In this document: piece by piece, positions 7,346 to 7,813 of the stretch | Numbering within the stretch: position 1 is the first letter of the stretch | Layout: the number at the start of each line of letters is the position of its first letter | Source: Blautia sp. | GTDB taxonomy: Bacteria; Bacillota; Clostridia; Lachnospirales; Lachnospiraceae | Direction of reading: 5' to 3' | Length of the DNA stretch: 7,813 nucleotides | Assembly (NCBI GenBank): GCA_030841965.1 | Contig: JAUUSJ010000176.1 | Location: forward strand, 1-7,813 | Position numbers and translations under genes: made by a program | The notes under the pieces: model-generated | The model's input: only the letters and a program-made list of their open reading frames with translations | Told to the model about the DNA's origin: nothing | Databases searched by the model: none

Positions 7346-7757
7346 AATTTTCAATGCTTTGTTGTACTAATTTGTTTTTCCTGTTTTGATGTATTCGTAT
7401 TATTATATCCCAAATTTTGAAGAATATCTTTATTGGTAAATTACCTTTCTTCCCTTTACAAAAACTTTTTGTCCAAAATAGCCGTGGAAAACATTCTAAA
7501 TCTGAATATAGATTGCAGGTAATACGAGATGAATTGTAAAGGGCTTGATTAAGCTCTATTTCATGGAATACAATGTTTGAAGTGGAGATGAGTTGTTGTG
7601 CCTTGTTGTGATTGATAAAAAACAGTGATGTACCTGCTTCATTTTTAGATTCGCTTTTTCCCCAAAAGTCACCTATAGTAATATCTGCATATCGAGGAAG
7701 TGAAGCATAAGGGCAATGGTAGCATGCTTTTCTTAGAAAATATTCATTTAAAAACAT
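7314..7757 (-). CDS. 5'-truncated FrhB/FdhB-like (coenzyme F420 hydrogenase beta subunit C-terminal) protein, remnant of 147 aa
   Basis: The protein matches the C-terminal domain (PF04432) of iron-sulfur flavoproteins related to the F420-reducing hydrogenase beta subunit. Such proteins often sit beside pyruvyl transferase genes in bacterial polysaccharide loci, where their reaction is not established. Recognisable parts are YFLRKACYHCPYASLPR (6-22, with Cys12 and Cys15), ADITIGDFWG (24-33), GTSLFFINHNKA (42-53), and a weaker QALYNSSRI stretch (71-79). Full proteins run to about 350-400 residues and begin with a ferredoxin-like domain with 4Fe-4S cysteine clusters; all of that is missing. The reading frame continues upstream of the methionine at 7757 into the inverted repeat, without an ATG, GTG or TTG, to an in-frame stop inside the repeat. 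The methionine is therefore almost certainly an internal residue of the original protein. The fragment is probably non-functional, though its 3' end overlaps the next gene by 32 bases. Confidence 0.85.
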   Translation of the reverse strand: MFLNEYFLRKACYHCPYASLPRYADITIGDFWGKSESKNEAGTSLFFINHNKAQQLISTSNIVFHEIELNQALYNSSRITCNLYSDLECFPRLFWTKSFCKGKKGNLPIKIFFKIWDIIIRIHQNRKNKLVQQSIENYEKSRNYYNS

Positions 7758-7762
7758 ATTAT

Positions 7763-7813
7763 CACTACTGTCCCGTAAAAGTGGATAAATAGTTCTTTGA
7801 AATTATTGAAATA
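7763..7813. repeat. Right copy of the 51-bp perfect inverted repeat, probable insertion-sequence end
   Basis: This copy is the exact reverse complement of 2-52. It starts at the CACTACTGTCCCG motif five bases upstream of the methionine of the FrhB-like remnant and runs to the last base of the window, so the true element continues outside. It removes the N-terminal half of that gene. Reading outward, it contains TTCTTTG, which resembles the TTTG of Bacteroidota -33 boxes and could belong to a transposase promoter inside the element, but the matching -7 box would lie beyond the window. Reading inward, I find no clear TAnnTTTG box that could drive the operon. The element type is inferred only. 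Confidence 0.8.

Larger units (their letters stand above)
37..7757 (-). other. Single-direction glycan biosynthesis operon fragment with both ends cut
   Basis: Eight genes follow one another on the minus strand. Junctions in transcription order are: 32-base overlap, 0 bases, 4-base overlap (ATGA), 4-base gap, 8-base overlap, 35-base gap and 10-base gap. Such packing indicates co-transcription and, in several places, coupled translation. The starts rely on A/T-rich leaders without Shine-Dalgarno sequences. The original promoter must lie upstream of the missing 5' part of the FrhB-like gene, beyond the right repeat, so in the present arrangement transcription depends on whatever lies in or past that repeat. 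Confidence 0.8.

Noticed and set aside
7346..7354. TTG start at 7354 for the first pyruvyl transferase gene
   Set aside because: An ATG three codons downstream gives the usual family N-terminus, and no ribosome binding site favours the TTG.
7791..7800. TAnnTTTG-like Bacteroidota promoter box in the repeat
   Set aside because: The spacing between TA and TTTG is five bases rather than two, and it points outward; at most it could be a -33 element for a gene outside the window.
1..7813. CRISPR array, tRNA or rRNA gene, defence system or toxin-antitoxin pair
   Set aside because: Almost the whole window is occupied by recognisable glycan biosynthesis genes; no regularly spaced repeats, structured RNA genes or defence-type domains were seen.

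Overview
The window looks like a fragment of a capsule, O-antigen or exopolysaccharide biosynthesis cluster from a member of the Bacteroidota, probably the order Bacteroidales. Three observations support this: the DNA is AT-rich, none of the starts has a convincing Shine-Dalgarno sequence (the upstream bases are A/T-rich), and the gene families have the form typical of Bacteroidales glycan loci. Genus and species cannot be read from this sequence.

All eight genes lie on the minus strand and read from right to left. In transcription order they are: a 5'-truncated FrhB/FdhB-like iron-sulfur protein (7314-7757), a polysaccharide pyruvyl transferase family protein (6194-7345), a Wzx-type flippase (4652-6193), a second pyruvyl transferase family protein (3528-4655), three family 2 glycosyltransferases (2597-3523, 1624-2604, 560-1588), and a 3'-truncated left-handed beta-helix acetyltransferase of the serine acetyltransferase type (37-549). 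Genes overlap or lie 0 to 35 bases apart, so the block reads as one transcriptional unit. No gene-free stretch exceeds about 50 bases, and I see no internal promoter or terminator.

The likely division of labour is as follows. The three GT2 enzymes add sugars to a lipid-linked repeat unit on the cytoplasmic face of the inner membrane. The acetyltransferase and the pyruvyl transferase family proteins decorate the sugars. The flippase moves the finished unit across the membrane. There is no polymerase (Wzy), no initiating sugar-phosphate transferase, no nucleotide-sugar synthesis gene and no regulator, so this is only part of a locus.

The most notable structure is at the edges. Positions 2-52 and 7763-7813 form a perfect 51-bp inverted repeat, and each copy cuts directly into a gene: the acetyltransferase loses its C-terminus and the FrhB-like protein loses its N-terminal half. 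The simplest reading is two copies of one insertion sequence facing each other with the same end, although no transposase is visible. The window may also stop there because an assembly broke at the repeat. I see no evidence of a wholly new system. The interest lies in the IS-bounded, possibly invertible operon fragment, the pair of pyruvyl transferase paralogues around the flippase, and the related trio of GT2 genes.
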